From: Chryseobacterium viscerum
Lineage (GTDB): Bacteria > Bacteroidota > Bacteroidia > Flavobacteriales > Weeksellaceae
Assembly (NCBI RefSeq): GCF_025949665.1
Contig: NZ_JAPDFT010000006.1
Coordinates: 1 to 64,000, forward strand
Length of the DNA stretch: 64,000 nucleotides
Direction: 5' to 3'
In this document: positions 36,721-45,726 of the stretch, in pieces
Position numbering within the stretch: the first letter of the stretch is position 1
Layout of the letters: each line of letters opens with the position of its first letter
Program-made: the position numbers and the translations under genes
The notes under the pieces: generated by a model
What the model was told of the DNA's origin: nothing
The model's input: the letters and a program-made list of their open reading frames with translations, nothing else
Databases searched by the model: none

Positions 36721-38040
36721 TTATGATTGAGGACAGTCACTAGATAGTACATTATTATTTGAATTTAATACTTTTTCTTGTATAGTGCCATTGCTTTTTA
36801 TTTTATATAGCTTTATGCCTTGTACATTCATTTCATTTTGTAGAAAATTAAGAAATAGTTTTTCAAATGACCAATAAGGATTTCTTGTTCGAAATGCAAT
36901 ATATTCATCTCTCCATCGTTGAGTGTCAAATCCTGTTTTTATGTCTGAGGTGGTCCCTGTAAACATTATAGTATAATTTCCATAGCTGGAAACCATGGTC
37001 CCATACAGCTCACTGTAATTGCTATCAGTCACCATTTCTGCCATAGTCATCAATGTATTGACATCTGCTGGAGAAAACATTCTGATAGGCTGATTAATTT
37101 CTATTTCTCCATTTTCATTAGTGTTGCCTGTTTCATAATCATTCAGGTGGTTGTGAATATATCCTTTAAGATCAGGAGTTACTGTTATGGCCATTCCATC
37201 TGAACTCGCAGTAGAAGCTGACGGAGATAACTGTGTAAATACTCCGCTTTTGCTTTCAGCAAAACCTGTTTCTTTTTTCATGCCTACTTTAGACGTTAAA
37301 AGATCTACCTTGGCTTTGAAATTTGGATCTGTATTTTGTGTTTTCAGTTTATCACAAGGATTTGGTGGATCAGGTGGGTTATTATTAGTCCCACCTCCTA
37401 TTGGATAATTATATCCACCGCCGCCTTCTAGACACTCCCCATTAGGCCCTACAACACCTAGGCACGCTTCCGCTTGTGAAAATGTACAGTTGGTGACGTG
37501 ATAGGTCCCCCAATGTCCTGACCCGCTCGAAGGATCGGGATTAGACTCATTATCTGGATACCATACAGAATAGACCTTTGTAGTACAAACCAGCTTGCTG
37601 GCTTCATCATTCGTTTTTGCATCCATTACCTTCTTTAGTTTAGAAGAAAACAGGTTTTGAAAGAAAGAAATATCATCATCTAAAGATGTATAAATAAAAT
37701 ATACTTTGTCTTGATGTCTCGGAACCTTTAATACAGATAGCACTTTCCCGTTCTCTACTATAGGTACCATCAGAAAGCTTTCGTCATACCTGTCTACAGT
37801 AGTAGCATAGTCCCAGTAAGGAGTACCACTATTTTTTTTGATCTCAAATTCATTATCCTGATAGATTTTCATTACATTTTTAATGTACTTTTCATCTTCT
37901 TTCCATAAGCTCTTATTGGTGTATTCTTTAGAAGCCGGATCTGAGGAAGCTAATGTTTCATCATGAATACAGGAATGGAACAGGGTAAAGAGAACCATCG
38001 GCAGGAAAAGCCGAAAGATTAAATTTTTCTTCATAAGCAT
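36721..38040 (-). CDS. Lipoprotein with JAMM-like C-terminal motif
   Basis: 439 residues; lipoprotein signal with Cys24 (LFHSC). Residues 25-200 are unassigned; a Gly/Pro/Asn-rich linker (about 205-228) leads to a C-terminal domain. There, GYIHNHLND (293-301) then MFSPADVNTL (321-330) give His296, His298, Ser323 and Asp326, matching the HxH...S..D zinc signature of JAMM/MPN+ peptidases, with an insertion between them. A Glu near 261-262 could be the catalytic acid. The function of the domain is not proved. It is divergent from the XRE regulator. Confidence 0.55.
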   Translation of the reverse strand: MLMKKNLIFRLFLPMVLFTLFHSCIHDETLASSDPASKEYTNKSLWKEDEKYIKNVMKIYQDNEFEIKKNSGTPYWDYATTVDRYDESFLMVPIVENGKVLSVLKVPRHQDKVYFIYTSLDDDISFFQNLFSSKLKKVMDAKTNDEASKLVCTTKVYSVWYPDNESNPDPSSGSGHWGTYHVTNCTFSQAEACLGVVGPNGECLEGGGGYNYPIGGGTNNNPPDPPNPCDKLKTQNTDPNFKAKVDLLTSKVGMKKETGFAESKSGVFTQLSPSASTASSDGMAITVTPDLKGYIHNHLNDYETGNTNENGEIEINQPIRMFSPADVNTLMTMAEMVTDSNYSELYGTMVSSYGNYTIMFTGTTSDIKTGFDTQRWRDEYIAFRTRNPYWSFEKLFLNFLQNEMNVQGIKLYKIKSNGTIQEKVLNSNNNVLSSDCPQS

Positions 38041-38162
38041 TTGTTTTTTAGGTATTAAATATATACTTTTTTATTACTCTACAAATGTGTGAATAATAAA
38101 TTGAAACAATACAGAAGAAAAATACTGGTTTCCGTATTATTTTTCTAAAAGAAAAAAATATG

Positions 38163-38170
38163 TAATTTTG
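38163..38170 (+). promoter_or_regulatory. -7 box of the XRE regulator gene
   Basis: TAATTTTG, exact consensus, 18 nt before ATG 38189. No clear -33 TTG in range. An upstream in-frame TTG (38168) overlaps the box and is not the start. Confidence 0.55.
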
Positions 38171-38188
38171 GTAAAAATACATTGTGCT

Positions 38189-38539
38189 ATGACGCTAGGA
38201 GAAAAACTGAAAAAAGCGAGAATCAATAAGAACTTTACCCAGGAATATCTTGCGGAAGTATTGAATGTCTCCCAGAAAACCTATTCCAATTTTGAGAACG
38301 ATAAAAGTAAGCCCGCTTTTTCTCAGGTAGAAGATATAGCAAAAGCTTTAGATGTAAGTGTTCTTGATTTTTTGAGCGGAGATGGATTATCTTTTAATTA
38401 TGATAATGTTCATGGAGGAAATAATGGCTTTATTTATCAAAATCAGCTTCCTGAAAAGTTAATAGAGCAATACGAACAAAGGCTTAAAGACAAGGATGCA
38501 GAGATTGAATTTCTCAAGCAGCTTCTCGGTAAAAAATAA
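38189..38539 (+). CDS. XRE-family helix-turn-helix regulator
   Basis: 116 residues. HTH_3 domain at 1-62 (GEKLKKARINKNFTQEYLAEVLNVSQKTYSNFENDKSKP), which matches Cro/C1-type DNA binding. The C-terminal tail (LIEQYEQRLKDKDAEIEFLKQLLG) should form a coiled coil for dimerisation. It is divergent from the three exported-protein genes at 35237-38040 and could control them. No toxin or antitoxin partner is obvious. Confidence 0.85.
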   Translation: MTLGEKLKKARINKNFTQEYLAEVLNVSQKTYSNFENDKSKPAFSQVEDIAKALDVSVLDFLSGDGLSFNYDNVHGGNNGFIYQNQLPEKLIEQYEQRLKDKDAEIEFLKQLLGKK

Positions 38540-38568
38540 AAACTTCAATTTTTTTTTGAAGTTTTTTT
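38539..38568 (+). terminator. Terminator after XRE gene
   Basis: AAAACTTCAA (38539-38548) pairs with TTGAAGTTTT (38556-38565) across a T7 loop, followed by T-run. Confidence 0.8.
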
Positions 38569-38625
38569 ATTTTTGATGTAATAGATCTGTAACGGCAATT
38601 GTCTTACCTATAAGAAACAAAACTC

Positions 38626-39135
38626 ATGACCCAAGAAACTTTCAAGAATACGGTGTTTATTCTCAAAGACGAGATGTATCGTTTTGCGAAGCGGTTTGTC
38701 ATGAGCAGTGATGAAGCAGAAGATGTAGTACAGGATCTCATGATGAAGTTTTGGCAGAAGAGGGATGAGCTGGGGCAATTCGGAAATTTTAAATCCTATG
38801 CGCTGAAATCTGTCCGGAACGAATGCCTGAACCGCCTGAAGCATCACGATGTAAAGATCGGCTTTGCGGATATGCAGCTTCATCGCTCGGAGCTTTACAG
38901 TATGGAAGTTGATAACCTTAAGGAACATATTGTAGGATTTATCAATCAGCTCCCCGAGAAACAAAAGATGGTCATCCACTTGAAAGATGTAGAAGAATAC
39001 GAAGTTTCCGAAATTTCTGAAATGCTGGAAATGGAGGAAAATGCAGTAAGGGTAAACCTGATGCGTGCGAGACAAAAAGTAAAAGAACAAATCTCACAAC
39101 TGATGAGCTATGAAAAAAGATCAATTACAAGATAA
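38626..39135 (+). CDS. ECF-type RNA polymerase sigma factor
   Basis: 169 residues. Region 2 (MYRFAKRFVMSSDEAEDVVQDLMMKFWQKRDEL, about 17-50) and region 4 (INQLPEKQKMVIHLKDVEEYEVSEISEMLEMEENAVRVNLMRARQKVKE, about 105-155) match ECF sigma-70 factors. It would direct RNA polymerase to a small regulon. The next gene overlaps by 26 nt and encodes a TM protein, the usual anti-sigma place. Confidence 0.9.
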   Translation: MTQETFKNTVFILKDEMYRFAKRFVMSSDEAEDVVQDLMMKFWQKRDELGQFGNFKSYALKSVRNECLNRLKHHDVKIGFADMQLHRSELYSMEVDNLKEHIVGFINQLPEKQKMVIHLKDVEEYEVSEISEMLEMEENAVRVNLMRARQKVKEQISQLMSYEKRSITR

Positions 39136-39790
39136 ATACAACGAGGTCTTCCGGGACATTAAGGAAGAAAAAATGGACTGGAGTTTTGAAGACTTTCTTC
39201 AGACTGCAGAAGGTGCGGAGCCTGAACAGAATACAATCCCTCTTATTCCATTGGAAGAAAAGAAGAAACCCTCCTTTCCTAAATGGTTCTGGATGGCCGC
39301 CAGTGTAATGCTTGTTTTCAGTATCGGATTCTTCCTGAATAACAATAATAAGGACGCGCAGGACAAAGAAAAACTGGTAAAAGAGGAAATCTTAAAACAG
39401 AAATCCGGATTTATTGAAGAAAACAGGGATCATCAGGAACAGGTTGCAGTGAATCATACCGATTCTATTTCCGGAGTGAAAAAAGATTCTGTTTTTCAGG
39501 ATAATCAGGTTGCAGAAAAAGATGTAATGGACGAAATCCTGCCTAAAAGAGGAAGACTTAAAAAAGAAAGAAAACCTAGATATGTTGATAATTCTTCCTT
39601 CCCAAATAAAAGTTTAAATGATTCTGCAACAGCATACAATGACTCTTATGTAATTGTAAACGGTAAAAGGATCAGTAGTGAAAAAGAAGCCTTGGATGTT
39701 ACCAGATACTCCTTTATGAAATTAGGAAACGAGTTCAAAAAAACAGTAGCATCTTCTCAAAAAAATGAAAATCTTGACAGCGAATACTAA
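39110..39790 (+). CDS. Probable anti-sigma factor, single-pass membrane protein
   Basis: 226 residues, no signal peptide, one TM helix (about 62-78, FWMAASVMLVFSIGFFL). The N-terminal 60 residues would lie in the cytoplasm, where the sigma factor could bind, and a charged periplasmic tail follows. It overlaps the sigma gene by 26 nt. No zinc-binding HxxxCxxC motif is present, so it is not a ZAS-type anti-sigma. Role inferred from context. Confidence 0.6.
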   Translation: MKKDQLQDKYNEVFRDIKEEKMDWSFEDFLQTAEGAEPEQNTIPLIPLEEKKKPSFPKWFWMAASVMLVFSIGFFLNNNNKDAQDKEKLVKEEILKQKSGFIEENRDHQEQVAVNHTDSISGVKKDSVFQDNQVAEKDVMDEILPKRGRLKKERKPRYVDNSSFPNKSLNDSATAYNDSYVIVNGKRISSEKEALDVTRYSFMKLGNEFKKTVASSQKNENLDSEY

Positions 39791-39806
39791 AAATCAGAAC
39801 AATCCC

Positions 39807-41093
39807 ATGAAAAAAATATTTTTTATAATAGCTATAATGCTAAGCAGCTTTGCAACTTCTTCTGCACAGACTGAGAAATTAGACAAGCTTTTTCAGGATT
39901 TTGAAAAAAATGGAAGAGTAACCTCTATCAATATCAAAAAACCGATGTTCAAGTTATTGAATACCATTGATGTTGATGATGCCTATATCGGAAAAATTAA
40001 ACCTATTCTGAATGAGGTAGAAGGTCTCAAAATTTTGATTATTCCAAAAATCACTTTTCCGGATCGATTAAAAGACGAAAATCTTGCCAATATAAAAATG
40101 AATGAAGATAAGACGGCAAGAATAAACAATGCTTTGAAGTCTCTTAACTTCAATGAATTGATGTCAATGAGCAGTGACGGAACCTCTATGAAGTTCTTGG
40201 CTGAAGAAGAAAAAGACAACTACCTGGAAAATCTTGTTTTTAACGTTGATTCTAAAGAAGAGAACATTATTTTTATTCTTAACGGAAAAATGAAATTATC
40301 TGACGTTAACAAGATCATTAATTCCGGTGAAACAACTACTTCTTCTGTTACAACTTCTGTGAGAAATGATCTTACTTCAGGTAATACATCATCCTACCTG
40401 AACGGAGATAACAGAAATGTAGGTGATTTCTCAAAGATAGATGCCAGCGTAGGGGTAAATGTTACCTATAAACAGGAAAATACAAGGAGTGTAAAAGTTA
40501 TTGCGGATGCAGATAAGCTTCAATATGTAATCACGAAAGTGGAAAACGGAGTTTTAAAGATCTATGTTGACAATAAAGGAGTTCGAAACCTGAGGTTTAA
40601 AAATCTGAATGTCAACGTTTCTGCTCCTAGTATTAATGCTATAAAAACATCATCAGGCAGTGTCTTTACAGCAGTGAATCCTGTTACAGAAAACAGTTTG
40701 GCAATTGAAGCAGAGTCCGGTTCTATTATTAAAGGAACATTCAATGTGAAAGAGGCCGCAGCAGTGGAAGTAAGCTCAGGGTCTGTACTGGATGTTGATA
40801 TTAAAACATCAAAACTGGTATTGGATACTTCCAGTGGTGCAAGTGTTAGTATATCCGGAGAGGCAGCCTCTGCTGTCATTGATATCAGTAGTGGAGCATC
40901 TTGTAAAGCAGATGATCTTAAGATTGCTACAGCAGTGGTAGAATCTACTTCAGGTGCAAGTCTTTCTCTGCTGGTTACAGATAAACTAAAGGTAAGTGTT
41001 TCTTCAGGAGCCGCTGTAAAGCTGAGAGGAAATCCTGAACTGGATGCTAAAGTAGATAAAGTTTCAGGAGGAAGCTTTAGACAAATCAAATAA
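39807..41093 (+). CDS. DUF4252 plus GIN-domain exported protein
   Basis: 428 residues from ATG 39807, chosen because it opens a signal peptide (MKKIFFIIAIMLSSFATSSAQ); a frame opening 14 codons upstream has none and overlaps the previous gene. Residues 20-165 are DUF4252-like. Residues 200-428 match the GIN/DUF2807 head domain, with many serine-rich S-x-G repeats (TSSGSVF, VSSGSVLDV, DTSSGASV, ISSGASC, STSGASL) forming a beta-solenoid. It probably reports or binds an envelope condition, since it is in the sigma operon. Confidence 0.75.
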   Translation: MKKIFFIIAIMLSSFATSSAQTEKLDKLFQDFEKNGRVTSINIKKPMFKLLNTIDVDDAYIGKIKPILNEVEGLKILIIPKITFPDRLKDENLANIKMNEDKTARINNALKSLNFNELMSMSSDGTSMKFLAEEEKDNYLENLVFNVDSKEENIIFILNGKMKLSDVNKIINSGETTTSSVTTSVRNDLTSGNTSSYLNGDNRNVGDFSKIDASVGVNVTYKQENTRSVKVIADADKLQYVITKVENGVLKIYVDNKGVRNLRFKNLNVNVSAPSINAIKTSSGSVFTAVNPVTENSLAIEAESGSIIKGTFNVKEAAAVEVSSGSVLDVDIKTSKLVLDTSSGASVSISGEAASAVIDISSGASCKADDLKIATAVVESTSGASLSLLVTDKLKVSVSSGAAVKLRGNPELDAKVDKVSGGSFRQIK

Positions 41094-41103
41094 AAACTAA
41101 ACT

Positions 41104-41607
41104 ATGAAGACTCTTAAAAACATTTTCCTCGCTATTCTGACAATAGGTATGCTTCAGTCGTGTATTGTATCAGAAAAACCGAACATCGACTTTTTTCAAA
41201 ACTCAAAATATGATTTCAAAGGAGCGAGGTTTGCAAGTATTAATGTACCCATGGCTCTTGCTAAATCGTATATTAAGAAGGCTTTAAGGGAAGAAGGCGA
41301 AAGTGAGGAAACAGTCAATCTGGTGAAGAAAGCTTCAAAAATAAAAGTTCTTACCGTAACAAACGGGAGTAAGGAAATGCTGAATGATTATACTCAGTAT
41401 TTAAGTGATAATCATTATGAAGAATGGGCTACCATCAAGCATGATGGAGATAATGTCAATATACGGGTAAAACAAGACGGAGACGCTATTAAAAATATGC
41501 TGATCACTGTAGGTTCCAATAGCCAGGATATGGTTTTTGTAGATGTGAAAGGAAATTTTACTCCTGATGATATCTCAAAAATGATTAATTCTGTTTCTGT
41601 TAAATAA
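41104..41607 (+). CDS. DUF4252 lipoprotein
   Basis: 167 residues; lipoprotein signal GMLQSC (Cys20). YDFKGARFASINVPMALAKSYIKKAL and DDISKMINSVSV resemble the DUF4252 half of the protein encoded 10 nt upstream (there DVNKIINSG). Last gene of the sigma operon. Function unknown; surface or periplasmic. Confidence 0.7.
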   Translation: MKTLKNIFLAILTIGMLQSCIVSEKPNIDFFQNSKYDFKGARFASINVPMALAKSYIKKALREEGESEETVNLVKKASKIKVLTVTNGSKEMLNDYTQYLSDNHYEEWATIKHDGDNVNIRVKQDGDAIKNMLITVGSNSQDMVFVDVKGNFTPDDISKMINSVSVK

Positions 41608-41783
41608 TTCTGGCAAATAATCTCCACAACACGAAAAAACTAATAAATTATACATTGATAAAATAATCAGACTCATATTGAGCATTTAGATAAAAAATGG
41701 AAACCAGGCTAAGCAGGCCTTTTAACAACCATTTTAATTAGAGTTAACAAGTAGTTTCTACATATTCAATTATTTTGTACCGT

Positions 41784-41810
41784 AACCGTTCTGACAAAAG
41801 AGCGGTTTTT
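41784..41810 (+). terminator. Terminator of the ECF operon
   Basis: AACCGTTCT (41784-41792) pairs with AGAGCGGTT (41799-41807) across a 6-nt loop and ends in five T. Confidence 0.75.
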
Positions 41811-41882
41811 CGATTTAAGTTATTGATTATTAAATTTTATTTAAACTATTGAAAAGGATTTTCATATCTCATTAAAATAACC

Positions 41883-41890
41883 TAATTTTG
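41883..41890 (+). promoter_or_regulatory. -7 box of guaB
   Basis: TAATTTTG, exact consensus, 14 nt before ATG 41905. A weak -33 (TTTC, 41860-41863) is 19 nt upstream. Confidence 0.6.
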
Positions 41891-41904
41891 CAAAGAAAGT
41901 AAAG

Positions 41905-43365
41905 ATGTCTATTCATAACAAAATTGTAGAGACAGCCATCACTTTCGATGACGTTCTTCTAGTCCCTTCTTATTCAGAAGTTTTACCTAACCAGGTTTCA
42001 TTAAAATCAAGACTTACCGACAAAATCACGCTGAATGTTCCGATAGTTTCCGCTGCGATGGACACTGTTACTGAAGCTGATCTGGCTATTGCTTTAGCAA
42101 GAGTTGGAGGATTAGGTTTTATTCACAAAAACATGACGATCGCTGAGCAGGCTGCTCAGGTAAACCGTGTAAAGCGTTCTGAAAACGGAATGATCTCTGA
42201 TCCGGTAACTTTATCTAAAGATCATACTTTAGGTGAAGCTAGAGATCTTATGTCAAGATATAAGATTTCCGGTCTTCCCGTAGTAGATCCTAATAATGTC
42301 CTGATTGGAATTATTACCAACAGAGATGTGAAGTATCAGGAAAATCTTGATATGAAAGTTGAAGAGATCATGACCAAAGAAAATCTGATCACTTCCGACA
42401 AAAATACCAACCTTGAAAAGGCAAAAGAAATCCTTCTTAAAAACAGAGTTGAAAAACTTCCTATCGTAGATAAAGACAATAAACTTGTAGGTTTAATTAC
42501 CATCAAGGATATCGATAATCAACTGGAGTACCCGAATGCTAATAAAGATGAGAGTGGTCGTCTTATTGTAGGAGCAGGAGTAGGTGTAGGAGAAGATACA
42601 TTGACAAGAATTGAGGCGTTGGTGAAAGCTGGAGTTGATATCGTAGCAATTGACTCTGCACACGGCCATTCTAAAGGAGTTTTAGATAAAATTTCTGAAA
42701 TCAGAAAAGCATACCCGAACCTTGATATTGTAGGTGGAAACATTGTAACTGCCGATGCTGCTAAAGACCTTATTGAAGCAGGAGCAAATGTTTTGAAAGT
42801 AGGAGTAGGGCCTGGATCTATCTGTACAACCAGAGTAGTTGCCGGAGTAGGGGTTCCTCAGTTATCTGCGATCTATAATGTATACGAATATGCTAAATCT
42901 CAAAATGTAGCTGTAATTGGTGATGGAGGAATCAAGCTTTCTGGAGATATCGTTAAAGCTATTGCTAGTGGAGCAGGTGCAGTAATGCTGGGTTCACTTT
43001 TAGCTGGTACGGACGAAGCTCCGGGAGAAGAAATTATCTTCCAGGGAAGAAAATTCAAATCTTACCAGGGAATGGGAAGCCTTTCAGCAATGAAGAGAGG
43101 AGGTAAAGAAAGATATTTCCAGAGTGAAGCTAAAAAATTCGTTCCGGAAGGAATTGAAGGAAGAGTTCCACATAAAGGAAAATTGGAAGATGTGATTTTC
43201 CAGTTGACAGGAGGTCTGAGAGCTGGTATGGGATACTGTGGAGCAAAAGATATTGAAACGCTTCAGAGAGATTCCAAACTGGTAATGATTACCGGAAGCG
43301 GATTGAAAGAATCTCACCCGCATGATGTAATTATCACACAGGAAGCTCCGAATTATTCTTTATAA
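41905..43365 (+). CDS. guaB: Inosine-5'-monophosphate dehydrogenase
   Basis: 486 residues. Oxidises IMP to XMP with NAD in guanine nucleotide synthesis. TFDDVLLVPSYSEVLP at the N-terminus; two CBS domains (about 95-205) inserted in the barrel; substrate motifs VGAGVGV and DSAHGHS; catalytic loop GPGSICTTR with Cys307; then GDGGIKLSGDIVKAIASGA and LLAGTDEAPGE; flap YQGMGSLSAMKRG. Full length and complete. Monocistronic with promoter and terminator. Confidence 0.97.
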   Translation: MSIHNKIVETAITFDDVLLVPSYSEVLPNQVSLKSRLTDKITLNVPIVSAAMDTVTEADLAIALARVGGLGFIHKNMTIAEQAAQVNRVKRSENGMISDPVTLSKDHTLGEARDLMSRYKISGLPVVDPNNVLIGIITNRDVKYQENLDMKVEEIMTKENLITSDKNTNLEKAKEILLKNRVEKLPIVDKDNKLVGLITIKDIDNQLEYPNANKDESGRLIVGAGVGVGEDTLTRIEALVKAGVDIVAIDSAHGHSKGVLDKISEIRKAYPNLDIVGGNIVTADAAKDLIEAGANVLKVGVGPGSICTTRVVAGVGVPQLSAIYNVYEYAKSQNVAVIGDGGIKLSGDIVKAIASGAGAVMLGSLLAGTDEAPGEEIIFQGRKFKSYQGMGSLSAMKRGGKERYFQSEAKKFVPEGIEGRVPHKGKLEDVIFQLTGGLRAGMGYCGAKDIETLQRDSKLVMITGSGLKESHPHDVIITQEAPNYSL

Positions 43366-43390
43366 AAGCATAATTGAATTTATATATTTA

Positions 43391-43418
43391 AAACCGCACA
43401 ATTAGTGCGGTTTTTTTA
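43391..43418 (+). terminator. guaB terminator
   Basis: 9-bp GC-rich stem AAACCGCAC/GTGCGGTTT (43391-43399, 43405-43413), loop AATTA, T-run. Confidence 0.9.
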
Positions 43419-43655
43419 TTTTGTAATTGTATTTTAACTAGTTGATTAATAATGTTATAGTTTTATATTTATAATTTATTGAATTATTTATTTCTTTTTA
43501 TTTTGTATGTTTTTTTAAGAATAATTTAAATATAAAAATAAGGTTTTGAAGTGATGTTAATTTTATTTTTATATTTAAATGTAACAATAGTTTATTTTTT
43601 TCTACTAACTGTAGTGAAATTTAAAATTTTACACTGGTTTTAATGATAAATATTA

Positions 43656-43684
43656 TTGATTGAGGTGTAAAATTAATAAATTTG
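43656..43684 (+). promoter_or_regulatory. Promoter of the M43 peptidase gene
   Basis: -33 TTG (43656-43658), 18-nt spacer, -7 TAAATTTG (43677-43684). Start codon 43714 follows at 30 nt. The 230 nt before it are very AT-rich and hold nothing else. Confidence 0.75.
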
Positions 43685-43713
43685 CAACTTGTTTAATTTT
43701 TTTAATTATTGGA

Positions 43714-45582
43714 ATGAAGAAAACTATCCTTTGTGGGGCTTTGTTACTTTCCCTTTCAATCTCAGCACAGCAAAAAAAAGAATGGTGTGACTTTGATAAT
43801 GAACAGAGAGTACACCAAAAACAGAATGAGGAAATTGATGAAATGATTCGCAATATCCGTAATAAAGTTATTAGCAGTAACCAAAATACTACTGCTAAAA
43901 ATGGAAGTGCATATAAAATTGTAAATGGAGTTTATGAAATTCCTGTGGTAGTACACGTAATAGCACCTACTGGTGCTGCTATTGGTACAACGTACAATAA
44001 GAGTGATGCACAAATTCAGGCTTGGCTGGATCGTTGTAATCAAATGTATGCAGGTACATATCAATGGTCTCAGGGAATTCCTGCTGATTTTGGTACTGCT
44101 GCTACAATGCCAATTAAATTAGTATTGGCTAAAAGGGATCCTAACTGTAACGCTACTACGGGGATTGTTCGATATAATGGTGGTACTCTTCCAGGATATG
44201 ATGCAAATGGGGTAAACCGTAGTGGAACAAGTGGTGTTACTACTGATCAGGTTAAATCAATTGCACCGCACTGGCCTGAGGCATCTTACTTTAATATCTA
44301 CATCATGAATAAAGTAGATGGTGGTGGAACATACGGTATTATGGGCTGGGCTGGACTACCTCAAAATGCTGATGCTAACTATGAGTCCTTTATGAAATCT
44401 TTTGTGGTTACATTACAGGATGATATTACTTTGGCCCATGAATTTGGACATAGTATGGGACTGCTTCACACTTTTGGAAATGCTAACGCTCAACCGCCAC
44501 AAGGGACTACTTCTACTACCTACTGTCCTGCGATGACTAATAATGATTGTAATAAAGATGATGATCAGGTTTGCGATACAGAAAGATCAAGAAGCTTACT
44601 GAATGACCCTGCACCTACTAACAATGATATGAATTATTGTACAGGAGCAAACTATCAGGGAGTACAGTATAATATGATGAATTATACAAACCCAATAGCA
44701 TTCAAGTTTACCAATGGACAACATGATAGAGCTGCTCTTTATTTCTTCTTAATGAGGGGGGCGTTGAGTACTTCATTAGGAGCAACAGCTCCTTCTGCAG
44801 GAGCTGCGATAGGAACACCTATTGCTGCTACATGTAATCCAGCAGGAGTAACCAATCCGAATAATTATTTTGTAGGGCCAACTTTAGTAAAATTAGGTAC
44901 TATTAATAATGCTACTACAGGATTTTGGCAGAATAATGCTAGTTTTTATGAAGATTATACGGGAGCAGGCTGTCTGAAAGCTACATCTACAGAACTTTCG
45001 GCAACAGGTACTCATAATCTTCAGGTAAATGTATCAGATTCAAATAATGAAGTAAGAGTTTGGATTGACTATAATAATAACGGAACATTTGAAGCTTCTG
45101 AACTTGTAGGTTCTGCTGATAATATTGTAGCAGATCCGGTTACGTTAATAGGAACTTACAATACTACCATTACAGCTCCTGCTTCAGCAGTACTTAATAC
45201 TCCGCTTAGAATGAGAGTACTTGTAGATGATGAGAATCCTAATATGACTCCTTGTGGGCAATTAAAGTACGGACAGGTTGAAGACTATACTGTGAAATTT
45301 GTTACTAACTTAGGAACAAGTGAAGTGAAAGCAGATAATGGTGATTTAACTGTTTATCCTAACCCGGTTGCAACCGGAGATAAAATCTTCATTAAAGCTA
45401 AAAATGGTAAAAACCTGAAGGTTTCTATTTCTGATATGTCAGGAAGATTGATCGCAAGTCCATCTGCAACTGAAGAAGGGAATGGAGTTTTCAAAGTAGA
45501 GCAACAGTTAGAAAAAGGAGTATATATGATTCAGGTTTCTAACGGAAAAGATTCTAAAACTTCTAAATTGATCATCAAATAA
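43714..45582 (+). CDS. Secreted M43-type metallopeptidase with T9SS sorting domain
   Basis: 622 residues from ATG 43714 (a longer frame starts in the promoter). Signal peptide ends SISAQ. Catalytic domain contains HEFGHSMGLLH (242-252), the HExxHxxGxxH zinc site of metzincins, and a Met-turn near NMMNYTN (320-326), as in the pappalysin/cytophagalysin family M43. Then a GEVED-like beta domain (VRVWIDYNNNGTFE...YGQVEDYTVKF) and a C-terminal T9SS type-A sorting domain (about 545-622, VYPNPVATGDKI, SDMSGRLI, KGVYMIQV, SKLIIK). It is expected to be exported by T9SS and released or anchored at the surface. Confidence 0.9.
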   Translation: MKKTILCGALLLSLSISAQQKKEWCDFDNEQRVHQKQNEEIDEMIRNIRNKVISSNQNTTAKNGSAYKIVNGVYEIPVVVHVIAPTGAAIGTTYNKSDAQIQAWLDRCNQMYAGTYQWSQGIPADFGTAATMPIKLVLAKRDPNCNATTGIVRYNGGTLPGYDANGVNRSGTSGVTTDQVKSIAPHWPEASYFNIYIMNKVDGGGTYGIMGWAGLPQNADANYESFMKSFVVTLQDDITLAHEFGHSMGLLHTFGNANAQPPQGTTSTTYCPAMTNNDCNKDDDQVCDTERSRSLLNDPAPTNNDMNYCTGANYQGVQYNMMNYTNPIAFKFTNGQHDRAALYFFLMRGALSTSLGATAPSAGAAIGTPIAATCNPAGVTNPNNYFVGPTLVKLGTINNATTGFWQNNASFYEDYTGAGCLKATSTELSATGTHNLQVNVSDSNNEVRVWIDYNNNGTFEASELVGSADNIVADPVTLIGTYNTTITAPASAVLNTPLRMRVLVDDENPNMTPCGQLKYGQVEDYTVKFVTNLGTSEVKADNGDLTVYPNPVATGDKIFIKAKNGKNLKVSISDMSGRLIASPSATEEGNGVFKVEQQLEKGVYMIQVSNGKDSKTSKLIIK

Positions 45583-45610
45583 ATTGATCAAAGTTTAAAA
45601 TAAATATAAA

Positions 45611-45640
45611 TGTCTCCATTTTAATGGAGGCATTTTTTAT
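45611..45640 (+). terminator. Terminator after M43 gene
   Basis: TGTCTCCATT/AATGGAGGCA stem (45611-45632; one G-T pair, inner pairs open as loop) followed by TTTTTTAT. Confidence 0.8.
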
Positions 45641-45671
45641 TTAATTCTAATGTATTTTGTGATGAAAAATA

Positions 45672-45698
45672 AAAGCTTCCGGAAATTCCGAAAGCTTT
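45672..45698 (-). terminator. Terminator of the collar-protein operon
   Basis: AAAGCTTCCGGA pairs with TCCGAAAGCTTT with one mismatch (45672-45698). On the minus strand it follows the gene ending at 45727 and leads into TTTTATTTTTC. Confidence 0.65.
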
Positions 45699-45726
45699 AA
45701 AAGGTTTTTTCTTATAAAATAGTAGT

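Noticed and set aside
38608..39090. Long open frame antisense to the ECF sigma gene
   Set aside because: Composition shows it is the shadow of the sigma gene: His/Phe/Leu-rich, no start signals, no domain.
40562..41089. Long open frame antisense to the GIN domain
   Set aside because: Its Ser/Thr/Glu/Leu bias mirrors the S-G repeats on the other strand; no promoter or known domain.
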